A stretch of DNA of 52,204 nt from Atlantibacter sp032075065 (GTDB lineage: Bacteria; Pseudomonadota; Gammaproteobacteria; Enterobacterales; Enterobacteriaceae): positions 1 through 52,204 of the forward strand of contig NZ_DAMAZC010000008.1 in the NCBI RefSeq assembly GCF_032075065.1, written 5' to 3'. This document shows, in pieces, positions 16,705 through 25,332 of this stretch. The position numbers and the translations under genes are program-made. The notes below the pieces were generated by a model, which was given only the letters and a program-made list of their open reading frames with translations, searched no databases and had not been told where the DNA came from. How positions within the stretch are numbered: the stretch's first letter is position 1; every line of letters starts with the position of its first letter.

Positions 16705-17373
16705 TTATTCAACGTCGCGCTGTACTTTGGCTTTAAGCGCAGCCAGTTGAGCGCTGATTTCATCGTCCGCTTTGAGATCGGCAAACTGCTGATCGAGATT
16801 TTTTTGTTTGCCAAAACGCTGGCTTTCGGCTTCTGCTTCCATGTGATCGATACGGCGCTCAAACGATTCGAAACGCGCCATGGCTTCATTAATTTTGCCG
16901 CTGTCGAGCTGGCGGCGCACATCACGGGAGGACGATGCGGCCTGGTGGCGCAGCGTCAACGCCTGCTGGCGAGCGCGGGTTTCCTGAAGTTTGTTCTCCA
17001 GTTCGCCGATTTCGGTTTTCATCCGCGCCAGGGTTTCGTCAACCTGAGTGGCTTCGTCGGTCAGTACCGTAATCAGGTCGGTCAGCTTTTGTTTTTCAAT
17101 CAGCGCCGCACGGGCTAAATCATCTTTATCTTTACGCAGCGCCAGTTCGGCTTTTTCCTGCCACTCGGCCTGCTGGGCAGTAGCCTGCTCAATGCGACGG
17201 CTCAGCTGTTTCTTTTCAGCCAACGCGCGAGCGGAGGTGGAACGCACTTCAACTAAGGTGTCTTCCATTTCCTGAATCATCAGACGCACCAGCTTTTGCG
17301 GGTCCTCTGCTTTTTCCAGCAGGGAGTTGATGTTGGCGTTCACGATGTCGGCAAAACGAGAAAAAATACCCAT
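16705..17373 (-). CDS. pspA: Phage shock protein PspA
   Basis: A 222-residue ESCRT-III-like coiled-coil protein, the same length as in E. coli. It has two roles: it binds and inhibits PspF, and under stress it oligomerises on the inner membrane to limit proton leakage. The amphipathic N-terminus (MGIFSRFADIVNANINSLL) and the following long helices rich in Glu/Gln/Arg are clear. It is first in the pspABCD operon, under the sigma-54 promoter at 17433-17450. Confidence 0.98.
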   Translation of the reverse strand: MGIFSRFADIVNANINSLLEKAEDPQKLVRLMIQEMEDTLVEVRSTSARALAEKKQLSRRIEQATAQQAEWQEKAELALRKDKDDLARAALIEKQKLTDLITVLTDEATQVDETLARMKTEIGELENKLQETRARQQALTLRHQAASSSRDVRRQLDSGKINEAMARFESFERRIDHMEAEAESQRFGKQKNLDQQFADLKADDEISAQLAALKAKVQRDVE

Positions 17374-17432
17374 AACTCAATCCTCTTTGATTATCCGGGC
17401 GTCACGCGCCCTGCTCGATTTCGCTATAACTA

Positions 17433-17450
17433 ATACAAACATCGTGCCAG
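17433..17450 (-). promoter_or_regulatory. Sigma-54 promoter of pspA
   Basis: Minus-strand CTGGCAC-gatg-TTTGTA: the -24 GG (TGGCAC at 17444-17449) and the -12 element (TTTGTA at 17434-17439, TTTGT in place of TTGCA) have correct spacing. The promoter lies about 60 bp before pspA. The rest of the region up to pspF (to 17548) must hold the PspF and IHF sites, which I cannot place exactly. Confidence 0.85.
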
Positions 17451-17548
17451 TTTTATAATTCGTTGTATTTACTTAATTTGTACATATTCCCGTCAGGTAT
17501 GATATCTTCAATAGTAGTCATATCCACCAACAAGTGGTCAATTTCATC

Positions 17549-18529
17549 ATGGCAGAATACAAAGATAATCTTATTGGCGAGGCCAATAGCTTCCTTGAGG
17601 TGTTGGAGCAGGTATCGCGGCTGGCGCCGCTGGATAAACCGGTGCTGGTAATTGGCGAGCGCGGAACCGGTAAAGAGCTGATTGCCAGCCGTATTCACTT
17701 TTTGTCGCGCCGCTGGCAGGGGCCGTTTATCTCCCTGAATTGCGCGGCGCTTAATGAAAACCTGCTGGATTCCGAGCTGTTCGGCCATGAAGCAGGCGCC
17801 TTTACCGGCGCGCAGAAGCGCCATCCCGGTCGGTTTGAGCGCGCCGACGGCGGAACCCTGTTTCTCGATGAGCTAGCAACCGCCCCGATGATGGTGCAGG
17901 AAAAGCTGCTCAGGGTGATCGAATATGGCGAGCTGGAGCGCGTGGGGGGCAGCCAGCCGTTGCAAGTCAACGTGCGTTTAGTTTGCGCAACCAACGCCAG
18001 CCTGCCGGATCTGGTTGAGGAAGGGACCTTCCGCGCCGATCTGCTCGACCGGTTGGCGTTTGACGTGGTGCAGCTCCCGCCGCTGCGCGAGCGGCGTAGC
18101 GATATCATGCTGCTGGCGGAACAGTTCGCTATACAGATGTGCCGGGAACTCGGCTGGCTGCTGTTCCCTGGTTTTACCCCAGAGGCCGAACAAACCCTGC
18201 TGGAGTACGGCTGGCCGGGCAATATCCGCGAGCTGAAAAACGTGGTAGAGCGTTCGATTTATCGCCACGGCACCAGCGAAACGCCGGTGGATACCATTAT
18301 TGTCGACCCGTTTTCCCGCCCCGCGCCGCTAAAAACTGAAACGGCTGATAACAGCTTGCCCGCCCTGCCGCTCGATTTACGCCAGTGGCAGCAGCAGAGC
18401 GAAAAAGCGCTGGTGGAAACCAGCCTGGCTCAGGCGAAATACAATCAGAAACGCGCCGCGCAGTTTCTGGGAGTGACCTATCACCAGCTGCGCGCCCTGT
18501 TGAAAAAGCACGAGATCGCCGCCCAGTGA
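17549..18529 (+). CDS. pspF: psp operon activator PspF
   Basis: A 326-residue AAA+ enhancer-binding protein for sigma-54. Walker A GERGTGKE is at 36-43, the sigma-54-contacting GAFTGA loop at 83-88, Walker B LFLDE at 104-108, and a C-terminal Fis-type helix-turn-helix (NQKRAAQFLGVTYHQLRALL) ends the protein. There is no receiver or sensor domain; PspA is the control. The ATG at 17549 gives the E. coli start (MAEYKDNL); the GTG at 17534 would add five residues. It is divergent from pspA. Confidence 0.97.
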   Translation: MAEYKDNLIGEANSFLEVLEQVSRLAPLDKPVLVIGERGTGKELIASRIHFLSRRWQGPFISLNCAALNENLLDSELFGHEAGAFTGAQKRHPGRFERADGGTLFLDELATAPMMVQEKLLRVIEYGELERVGGSQPLQVNVRLVCATNASLPDLVEEGTFRADLLDRLAFDVVQLPPLRERRSDIMLLAEQFAIQMCRELGWLLFPGFTPEAEQTLLEYGWPGNIRELKNVVERSIYRHGTSETPVDTIIVDPFSRPAPLKTETADNSLPALPLDLRQWQQQSEKALVETSLAQAKYNQKRAAQFLGVTYHQLRALLKKHEIAAQ

Positions 18530-18619
18530 TGGCTTTTGCGCCAACTGGCGCAGAGATTTTTCCCTGGCCCCACTAAGTGCGATACACTTTGACTATTGGT
18601 CAAAATAACTCAAAAACTT

Positions 18620-20260
18620 ATGCGCGTATTTTTGTCTTCCCTGATAATGGCGCTCGGCATTTCTGGCGGGTACGTCCATGCGGCCCCTGCCCCAAAACCT
18701 TTTGCCGATATTCGCCAGAGCGGGTTTGTCTATTGCGTCAGCGGACAGGTTAATACCTTTAATCCGCAAAAAGCGGGTAGCGGTCTTACCGTTGATACCC
18801 TGGCCGCGCAGCTGTATGACCGGCTGCTGGACGTCGACCCCTATACCTACCGGCTGGTTTCCGAACTGGCGGACAGTTGGGAAGTGCTGGATGACGGCGC
18901 GACCTATCGCTTTCACCTGCGCCGTAACGTGCAATTCCAGACCACCGACTGGTTTACGCCGACCCGTCCGCTTAACGCGGATGACGTGGTATTCAGCTTC
19001 CAGCGTATTTTCGATCGCAATAACCCGTGGCACAGCGTCAACGGTGCCAGCTATCCCTATTTCGACAGCCTGCAATTTGCCGATACCGTGAAAAGCGTGC
19101 GTAAAATTGGCGAATACAGCATTGAGTTTCGCCTCGCTCAGCCGGATGCCTCATTTTTATGGCATCTGGCGACCCATTACGCGTCGGTGATGTCGGCGGA
19201 ATACGCCGCGAATCTCGCTAAGGCCGATCGCCAGGAGATGCTGGATCGCGAACCGGTAGGCACCGGCCCCTTCAAGCTGCGAGAGTATCGCGCCGGGCAA
19301 TTTATCCGCCTGGCGCGTCACGATAACTTCTGGCGCGGTAAACCGCTGATGCCTCAGGTGGTCATCGATTTGGGTTCCGGCGGCACCGGGCGCTTATCAA
19401 AATTGCTGACCGGCGAATGCGATGTGCTGGCCTGGCCTGCCGCCAGCCAGTTGTCGATTTTACGCGACGACCCACGCCTGCGCCTGACGCTGCGCCCCGG
19501 AATGAACATTGCCTATCTCGGATTCAATACCAATAAAGCGCCGCTGAATAACCCTGCGGTACGCCATGCGCTGGCGTTGGCAATCAACAATCAACGCCTG
19601 ATGCAGTCGATTTATTACGGCACCGCCGAAACCGCCGCGTCGATTTTGCCGCGCGCGTCGTGGGCCTATGATAATGACGCGAAAATCACCGAATACGATC
19701 CCGCCAGGGCCAAAGCGCAGCTTGAGGCGCTGGGCATTCAGAATTTAACCCTACAGCTGTGGGTGCCGACCAGTTCTCAGGCCTGGAACCCCAGCCCGCT
19801 GAAAACCGCCGAGCTGATTCAGGCTGACCTGGCCCAGGTCGGTGTGACGGTGGTGATCGTGCCGGTAGAAGGCCGTTTTCAGGAAGCGCGGTTGATGGAT
19901 ATGAACCACGACCTGACGCTTGCCGGCTGGGCCACCGACAGTAACGACCCGGACAGTTTCTTCCGCCCGTTACTGAGCTGTGCGGCGATCCGCTCCCAGA
20001 GCAACGTCGCCCACTGGTGCAATCGTGAATTCGACGAGGTGCTGCAAAGAGCGCTGTCCTCTCAGCAGTTGGCGGCGCGCATCGAAGCCTACGATGAGGC
20101 CCAGCGGATGCTGGCGAAGGAACTGCCGGTGCTGCCGCTGGCATCCTCCCTGCGTTTGCAGGCGTCGCGCTATGATATCAAAGGGCTGGTATTGAGCCCG
20201 TTCGGCAACGCGTCATTCGCCGGGGTTTCCCGGGACGAGGCGGAGGTGAAAGCGCCATGA
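18620..20260 (+). CDS. sapA: Periplasmic peptide-binding protein SapA
   Basis: A 546-residue substrate-binding protein (SBP family 5) of the Sap ABC transporter, linked to antimicrobial-peptide resistance in some enterics and to putrescine export (SapBCDF) in E. coli. The signal peptide ends near residue 21 (GYVHAA). It shares long conserved blocks with E. coli SapA (for example 'DLGSGGTGRLSKLLTGECDV'). The ATG at 18620 is chosen to match the E. coli N-terminus; the upstream TTG at 18596 is possible, and the Shine-Dalgarno is weak for both. It overlaps sapB by 4 nt. In E. coli the puu cluster separates this gene from pspF; here they are only about 90 bp apart. Confidence 0.95.
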   Translation: MRVFLSSLIMALGISGGYVHAAPAPKPFADIRQSGFVYCVSGQVNTFNPQKAGSGLTVDTLAAQLYDRLLDVDPYTYRLVSELADSWEVLDDGATYRFHLRRNVQFQTTDWFTPTRPLNADDVVFSFQRIFDRNNPWHSVNGASYPYFDSLQFADTVKSVRKIGEYSIEFRLAQPDASFLWHLATHYASVMSAEYAANLAKADRQEMLDREPVGTGPFKLREYRAGQFIRLARHDNFWRGKPLMPQVVIDLGSGGTGRLSKLLTGECDVLAWPAASQLSILRDDPRLRLTLRPGMNIAYLGFNTNKAPLNNPAVRHALALAINNQRLMQSIYYGTAETAASILPRASWAYDNDAKITEYDPARAKAQLEALGIQNLTLQLWVPTSSQAWNPSPLKTAELIQADLAQVGVTVVIVPVEGRFQEARLMDMNHDLTLAGWATDSNDPDSFFRPLLSCAAIRSQSNVAHWCNREFDEVLQRALSSQQLAARIEAYDEAQRMLAKELPVLPLASSLRLQASRYDIKGLVLSPFGNASFAGVSRDEAEVKAP

Positions 20261-21222
20261 TTATTTTTACCCTGCGTCGCTTATTGCTGCTGCTGGTAAC
20301 GCTGCTGTTTTTAAGCATTGTCGGTTTCAGCCTGAGCTACTTTACGCCGCACGCCCCGCTTCAGGGCGCATCGCTGTGGAATGCCTGGTGGTTCTGGTTT
20401 GATAGCGTGTTGCACTGGGATTTCGGCGTGTCCAGCATCAACGGCCAGCTCATCACCGCTCAACTGCGGGAAGTTTTCCCGGCCACCATGGAGCTGTGCA
20501 TTCTGGCGTTTGGCTTTGCGCTACTGGTGGGCATCCCGGTTGGGATGTTGGCAGGGATTTTGCGCAATAAATGGCAGGACACTTTTATCAGCGGGCTGGC
20601 GCTGGTGGGCCTGTCGATCCCGGTGTTCTGGCTTGCGCTGCTGCTGACGCTGTTTTTCTCGCTCACTCTTGGCTGGCTGCCGGTTTCAGGTCGGTTTGAT
20701 CTGCTGTATGAGGTTAAACCGGTTACCGGTTTCGCCCTGATTGACGCCTGGCTGTCGGATTCCCCATGGCGCGATGAGATGATTATCAGCGCCGCGCGCC
20801 ATATGGTCCTGCCGGTGTTGACGCTGGCTGTCGCGCCGACCACCGAAGTGATCCGCCTGATGCGCATCAGCACCATCGAGGTGTTCGATCAAAACTATGT
20901 GAAAGCGGCGGCCACGCGCGGCCTGTCGCGGATCACCATTTTGCGCCGCCACGTGCTGCACAACGCCCTGCCGCCGGTGATCCCGCGTCTGGGCCTGCAA
21001 TTCTCCACCATGCTGACGCTGGCGATGATCACCGAAATGGTGTTTAGCTGGCCAGGGCTGGGGCGCTGGCTGATTAACGCCATCCGCCAGCAGGATTATG
21101 CGGCAATTTCCGCCGGGGTGATGGTGATTGGCGCGCTGGTGATCGCGGTTAACGTGCTGTCGGATATTCTCGGGGCCATGGCGAACCCGCTAAAGCATAA
21201 GGAATGGTATGCCCTACGATAA
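20257..21222 (+). CDS. sapB: Sap transporter permease SapB
   Basis: A 321-residue inner-membrane permease of the DppB/OppB type, same length as in E. coli. There are about six membrane segments; the EAA-loop region 'VKAAATRGLSRITILRRHVLHNALPPV' contacts the ATPases. The start overlaps the sapA stop (ATGA). Confidence 0.97.
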   Translation: MIIFTLRRLLLLLVTLLFLSIVGFSLSYFTPHAPLQGASLWNAWWFWFDSVLHWDFGVSSINGQLITAQLREVFPATMELCILAFGFALLVGIPVGMLAGILRNKWQDTFISGLALVGLSIPVFWLALLLTLFFSLTLGWLPVSGRFDLLYEVKPVTGFALIDAWLSDSPWRDEMIISAARHMVLPVLTLAVAPTTEVIRLMRISTIEVFDQNYVKAAATRGLSRITILRRHVLHNALPPVIPRLGLQFSTMLTLAMITEMVFSWPGLGRWLINAIRQQDYAAISAGVMVIGALVIAVNVLSDILGAMANPLKHKEWYALR

Positions 21223-22099
21223 TGTTTACAGCGAAAAGCGCCCGCCGGGAGCGTTACGCACGGTATGGTTTAAATTTTACGGCGATACCATGGCGATGGT
21301 GGGCCTGTACGGCTGCGCCGGGCTGGTGCTGCTGTGCCTGTTTGGCTCGCTGTTTTCTCCTTATGACATCAACCAGCAATTTCTTGGCTATCAGCTGCTG
21401 CCGCCGTCGTGGTCGCGCTATGGCGAGGTGTCGTTCTTTTTAGGCACCGATGATTTAGGCCGCGATGTATTAAGCCGTCTTCTGAGCGGCGCCGCGCCGA
21501 CCGTCGGCGGCGCGTTCGTGGTGACGCTGGGCGCGGCGGTCGTCGGGCTAGTGTTAGGCGTGGTCGCCGGATCTACCCATGGTCTGCGCTCAGCGTTGCT
21601 GAACCATATCCTCGATACCCTGCTGTCGATCCCTTCCCTGCTGCTGGCGATTATCGTGGTGGCGTTTGCCGGGCCGGGGCTGACCCATGCGATGTTCGCG
21701 GTGTGGCTGGCGCTGCTGCCGCGCATCGTGCGTTCGGTTTACAGCATGGTGCATGACGAGCTTGAAAAAGAGTACGTGGTGGCTGCTCGCCTTGACGGCG
21801 CATCAACCCTGAATATTCTCTGGTTCGCGGTGCTGCCGAATACCGCGTCGGTTTTTGTCAGCGAAGTGACGCGCGCGCTGTCGATGGCGGTGCTGGACAT
21901 TGCCGCGCTCGGCTTTCTCGATCTCGGCGCGCAGTTGCCCTCGCCCGAGTGGGGAGCGATGCTGGGGGATGCGCTAGAATTGATTTATGTCGCACCCTGG
22001 ACGGTGATGCTGCCCGGTGCCGCCATTATGGTCAGCGTGTTGCTGATCAACCTGCTTGGCGAAGGTATCCGACGCGCCATTAATGCGGGAGTGGAATAA
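21209..22099 (+). CDS. sapC: Sap transporter permease SapC
   Basis: A 296-residue partner permease of the DppC/OppC type. It has an N-terminal cytoplasmic stretch, a first membrane helix (about 32-50), then the permease domain with the EAA-type loop 'VVAARLDGASTLNILWFAVLPNT'. It overlaps sapB by 14 nt and meets the sapD start (TAATG), so the genes are translationally coupled. Confidence 0.97.
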   Translation: MPYDNVYSEKRPPGALRTVWFKFYGDTMAMVGLYGCAGLVLLCLFGSLFSPYDINQQFLGYQLLPPSWSRYGEVSFFLGTDDLGRDVLSRLLSGAAPTVGGAFVVTLGAAVVGLVLGVVAGSTHGLRSALLNHILDTLLSIPSLLLAIIVVAFAGPGLTHAMFAVWLALLPRIVRSVYSMVHDELEKEYVVAARLDGASTLNILWFAVLPNTASVFVSEVTRALSMAVLDIAALGFLDLGAQLPSPEWGAMLGDALELIYVAPWTVMLPGAAIMVSVLLINLLGEGIRRAINAGVE

Positions 22100-23091
22100 T
22101 GCCGTTACTTGATATTCGTAATCTCACCATCGAATTTAAAGCCGGTGACGAGTGGGTAAAAGCCGTCGATCGCGTCAGCATGACGCTGGCCGAGGGGGAA
22201 ATCCGTGGGCTGGTCGGCGAATCGGGTTCCGGTAAAAGTTTAATCGCTAAAGCGATTTGCGGCGTGACCAAGGATAACTGGCGTGTGACCGCTGACCGTA
22301 TGCGTTTTGACGATATCGACCTGCTGCGCCTGTCGGCGCGCGAGCGGCGGCGGCTGGTGGGTCATAACGTGTCGATGATTTTTCAGGAGCCGCAGTCCTG
22401 TCTGGATCCTTCAGAGAAAGTGGGCCGCCAGCTGATGCAAAACATTCCCGCCTGGACCTGGAAAGGCCGCTGGTGGCAGCGCTTCGGCTGGCGCAAACAG
22501 CGCGCCATTGAGCTGCTGCACCGGGTGGGGATTAAAGATCATAAAGACGCGATGAATAGCTTCCCATATGAGCTGACCGACGGGGAGTGCCAGAAAGTGA
22601 TGATCGCCATCGCGCTGGCCAATCAGCCGCGCTTGCTGATTGCCGATGAGCCGACCAACGCCATGGAGCCTACGACTCAGGCGCAGATTTTCCGGCTGCT
22701 GACCCGGCTGAACCAGAATAACAACACCACGATCCTGCTGATCAGCCATGATTTGCAAATGCTCAGCCAGTGGGCTGACCGCATTAACGTGATGTACTGC
22801 GGCCAGACGGTGGAAACCGCGGCGAGTGAAGAATTGATTACCATGCCGCATCATCCCTATACCCAGGCGCTGATCCGCGCCATTCCCGATTTCGGCAGCG
22901 CGATGCCGCATAAAAGCCGCCTGAACACGTTACAGGGCGCGATCCCGTTACTGGAACATTTGCCGATTGGCTGCCGCCTGGGGCCACGCTGCCCCTATGC
23001 GCAGCGAAAATGCGTTGAAACGCCGCGCCTGGCCGGGCCGAGAGGCCATCTTTTCGCCTGCCATTTCCCGCTAAACATGGAGAAAGAGTGA
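22099..23091 (+). CDS. sapD: Sap transporter ATPase SapD
   Basis: A 330-residue ABC ATPase of the DppD type. Walker A is GESGSGKS (about 40-47) and Walker B LLIADEPTNAMEP. The ABC signature is unusual, 'LTDGECQ' in place of LSGGQ, as it is in E. coli SapD. The C-terminal oligopeptide-transporter extension has the cysteine-bearing 'GCRLGPRCPYAQRKC'. E. coli SapD also supports K+ uptake through Trk by ATP binding. Confidence 0.97.
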   Translation: MPLLDIRNLTIEFKAGDEWVKAVDRVSMTLAEGEIRGLVGESGSGKSLIAKAICGVTKDNWRVTADRMRFDDIDLLRLSARERRRLVGHNVSMIFQEPQSCLDPSEKVGRQLMQNIPAWTWKGRWWQRFGWRKQRAIELLHRVGIKDHKDAMNSFPYELTDGECQKVMIAIALANQPRLLIADEPTNAMEPTTQAQIFRLLTRLNQNNNTTILLISHDLQMLSQWADRINVMYCGQTVETAASEELITMPHHPYTQALIRAIPDFGSAMPHKSRLNTLQGAIPLLEHLPIGCRLGPRCPYAQRKCVETPRLAGPRGHLFACHFPLNMEKE

Positions 23092-23092
23092 A

Positions 23093-23899
23093 ATGGTCGA
23101 GACGCTGTTAGAAGTTCGCAATCTCAGTAAAACCTTTCGCTATCGTACCGGCTGGTTTCACCGCCAGACGGTAGAAGCCGTCAAGCCGTTAAGCTTTACC
23201 CTGCGCGAAAAACAAACTCTGGCAATTATCGGCGAAAACGGCTCGGGGAAATCGACGCTGGCAAAAATGCTGGCCGGAATGGTGGAACCCACCAGCGGGG
23301 ACGTGGTGATCGACGATCATAAACTGCACTACGGCGATTACTCATTCCGCAGTCAGCGCATCCGGATGATTTTCCAGGACCCGTCGACATCGCTAAACCC
23401 GCGCCAGCGCGTTTCGCAAATTCTCGACTTCCCCCTGCGGCTAAACACCGATCTGGAGCCGGAACTGCGCAAAAAGCAGATCCTGGAAACGCTGCGGATG
23501 GTGGGCCTGCTCCCGGATCATGCCAGCTATTACCCGCATATGCTGGCACCGGGCCAGAAGCAGCGTCTTGGGCTGGCGCGCGCGCTGATCTTACGTCCAA
23601 AAGTAATTATTGCCGACGAGGCGCTGGCGTCGCTGGATATGTCCATGCGTTCCCAGTTAATCAACCTGATGCTGGAATTACAGGAAAAACAGGGGATTTC
23701 GTATATCTACGTCACCCAGCATATCGGCATGATGAAGCACATCAGCGATTTGGTGATGGTGATGCATCAGGGCGAAGTGGTGGAGCGCGGCAGCACGGCG
23801 GACGTGTTGGCCTCTCCGCTGCATGACTTAACTAAACGGTTAATTGCCAGCCATTTTGGCGAGGCGTTGACGGCGGATGCCTGGCGTAAAGATCGCTAA
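23093..23899 (+). CDS. sapF: Sap transporter ATPase SapF
   Basis: A 268-residue ABC ATPase of the DppF type. Walker A GENGSGKS and Walker B VIIADEA are clear; the signature region reads 'LAPGQKQRLGLARALI', again a departure from LSGGQ that is shared with E. coli SapF. It starts one base after the sapD stop codon and ends the operon. Confidence 0.97.
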   Translation: MVETLLEVRNLSKTFRYRTGWFHRQTVEAVKPLSFTLREKQTLAIIGENGSGKSTLAKMLAGMVEPTSGDVVIDDHKLHYGDYSFRSQRIRMIFQDPSTSLNPRQRVSQILDFPLRLNTDLEPELRKKQILETLRMVGLLPDHASYYPHMLAPGQKQRLGLARALILRPKVIIADEALASLDMSMRSQLINLMLELQEKQGISYIYVTQHIGMMKHISDLVMVMHQGEVVERGSTADVLASPLHDLTKRLIASHFGEALTADAWRKDR

Positions 23900-24476
23900 A
23901 CGATGGGCGGGGCAACCCGCCGGGAAGCAAAATTATATTTATCAAATCAAATAGTATTCCGGCGTTATTATTCAACAATTAAATTTACGGCCGAATATTG
24001 TCCTTAAAATAATAAACAGAAAAGAATGATCATTCGCCATTTATTATCCAGGCGGAGACTATATAAAATTAAGTTAATCAATCATTGCCATCTAAAACAT
24101 AACTTTTAAAAATAAAAATGTTCACTTTTGAACAAAATACACCTTTCTGAATTTTTTAGAATAAAACATCATACCTCGTTGTCTTTTTTAGCACAGCCAC
24201 CCCATCGCCAACACGATGGTCGCTATAGAGAGTAATCTTCTTTAAAGGAATCGTTTAGTAAGCATAAATCCCGCTTTGGAAAAAAAAGCTATCTTAGAGA
24301 CCTATGTTCAATGGGCTTTCACCAGGATGGCTACAATAAGAACCTTTATTTGTTCACACAAACAACCATTAATCATCTTTACAGGTTATCAACAATAAGA
24401 ATACGGCTTGATGACGTTAAGCCCTTAACGCGCAAGCCATGAGATCAATCTGGAAGAAACAGGCAATTAATATTAC
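23900..24476. other. AT-rich intergenic region between sapF and the YaiV-type regulator
   Basis: 577 bases without a supported gene. It starts with a GC hairpin (GGCGGG-GCAA-CCCGCC, about 23907-23922) that lacks a T-tract and may weakly end the sap transcript. The rest is strikingly AT-rich compared with the flanking genes and holds a GTTCA-N4-TGAAC palindrome (24120-24133). Plus-strand reading frames here are no longer than about 11 codons. It probably carries the control region of the gene at 24477 and may be bound by H-NS. Confidence 0.6.
24120..24133. promoter_or_regulatory. Palindrome GTTCA-N4-TGAAC in AT-rich leader
   Basis: A perfect 5-bp-arm palindrome, the size of a winged-helix regulator site, about 345 bp upstream of the regulator gene. 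Function unproven. Confidence 0.3.
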
Positions 24477-25097
24477 ATGAGCGAGAATAGTTTAAGAGTA
24501 GCGGTAAATAATCCCTCACCTTATGCGGCACAGTTAATTGAATCATTGAAACCTTATGCGACGCGCCATTATGCCAGGGGTACTCGACTTGATTTTATGC
24601 AAGGCGGGGTAAGAGTCTGCCATATATTGGAAACCGGCATCGTTGAACTGCGACGTAGCGCTGACCAGATACTCATGGTGAGATTAACCGCCCCGACAAT
24701 ATTAGGTCTGGCCGTTTCCGACGCTTACCTGGTGGTAAAAGAAACCGCAATTATCGGTACCATTCCTCAGGAAGAGGTGTTTCATCGCATTGAAGACCGG
24801 GGGTTATGGGAGGTGTTCGCCCGCCATATGATGGTGCAGACCAACAAATTATATCTGTACAGCGGCCAGCTCAGCGCCCCGACATCGTATGAACTGGTTC
24901 GCAAGCAACTTATTGAGTTAATCAATGAGCCAGAATCTCTGCGCAACAGCATTTCTGTTGAGCGCTACATCCGCGATAAAGTGCATCTTTCTCGTACCTG
25001 CGTGATGAAAATTCTCTCTGACCTGAAAACCGGCGGCTACATTGTGATCGAAGTGGGTCGTCTGCGTGAAATTAAGCATTTGCCGCTAAAATACTGA
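24477..25097 (+). CDS. YaiV/IprA-type winged-helix regulator
   Basis: A 206-residue protein resembling E. coli YaiV in layout: an N-terminal cyclic-nucleotide-binding-like beta domain (about 25-120, with 'ILETGIVELRR' and 'TAPTILGLA') lacking an obvious cAMP-binding motif, then a C-terminal winged helix (about 140-200, 'YIRDKVHLSRTCVMKILSDLKTGGYIVIEVGRL'). IprA of Salmonella, in the same family, affects peroxide resistance; whether that applies here is unknown. The gene is alone, follows a 577-base AT-rich region, has a poor Shine-Dalgarno, and is absent from this place in E. coli, so it is an accessory insertion between sapF and fabI. Confidence 0.75.
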   Translation: MSENSLRVAVNNPSPYAAQLIESLKPYATRHYARGTRLDFMQGGVRVCHILETGIVELRRSADQILMVRLTAPTILGLAVSDAYLVVKETAIIGTIPQEEVFHRIEDRGLWEVFARHMMVQTNKLYLYSGQLSAPTSYELVRKQLIELINEPESLRNSISVERYIRDKVHLSRTCVMKILSDLKTGGYIVIEVGRLREIKHLPLKY

Positions 25098-25212
25098 GGC
25101 TGGTCCAAAGGTTGGATCAGTGCAGCGTTATCCGCATGGTATATTCGAGAAATGAATGAGTACGGTGAAAAGCGTATCGCGATCCCGGACGCATTGGTCT
25201 GAGCAAAAAGGC

Positions 25213-25243
25213 GTGACAACTCCTGCCTGTAAAAGGCTATAAT
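25213..25243 (+). promoter_or_regulatory. Likely fabI promoter
   Basis: -10 element TATAAT (25238-25243) with GTGACA (25213-25218) 19 bp upstream as a fair -35. It lies about 90 bp before fabI. Confidence 0.5.
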
Positions 25244-25332
25244 TTCATTCTGCATTCCATGCAATTTGGTTTTAGACTCATAATTGTATGAATTTAAAAC
25301 AAAATAAGTAACGACGATAAGGATTAAAAGCT

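Noticed and set aside
17478..17503. pspF sigma-70 promoter (TTGTAC and TATGAT)
   Set aside because: The two hexamers are only 14 bp apart, too close for a confident call.
22560..22620. Altered ABC signature (LTDGECQ) in SapD as a defect
   Set aside because: The same kind of change occurs in E. coli SapD, so it is a family trait.
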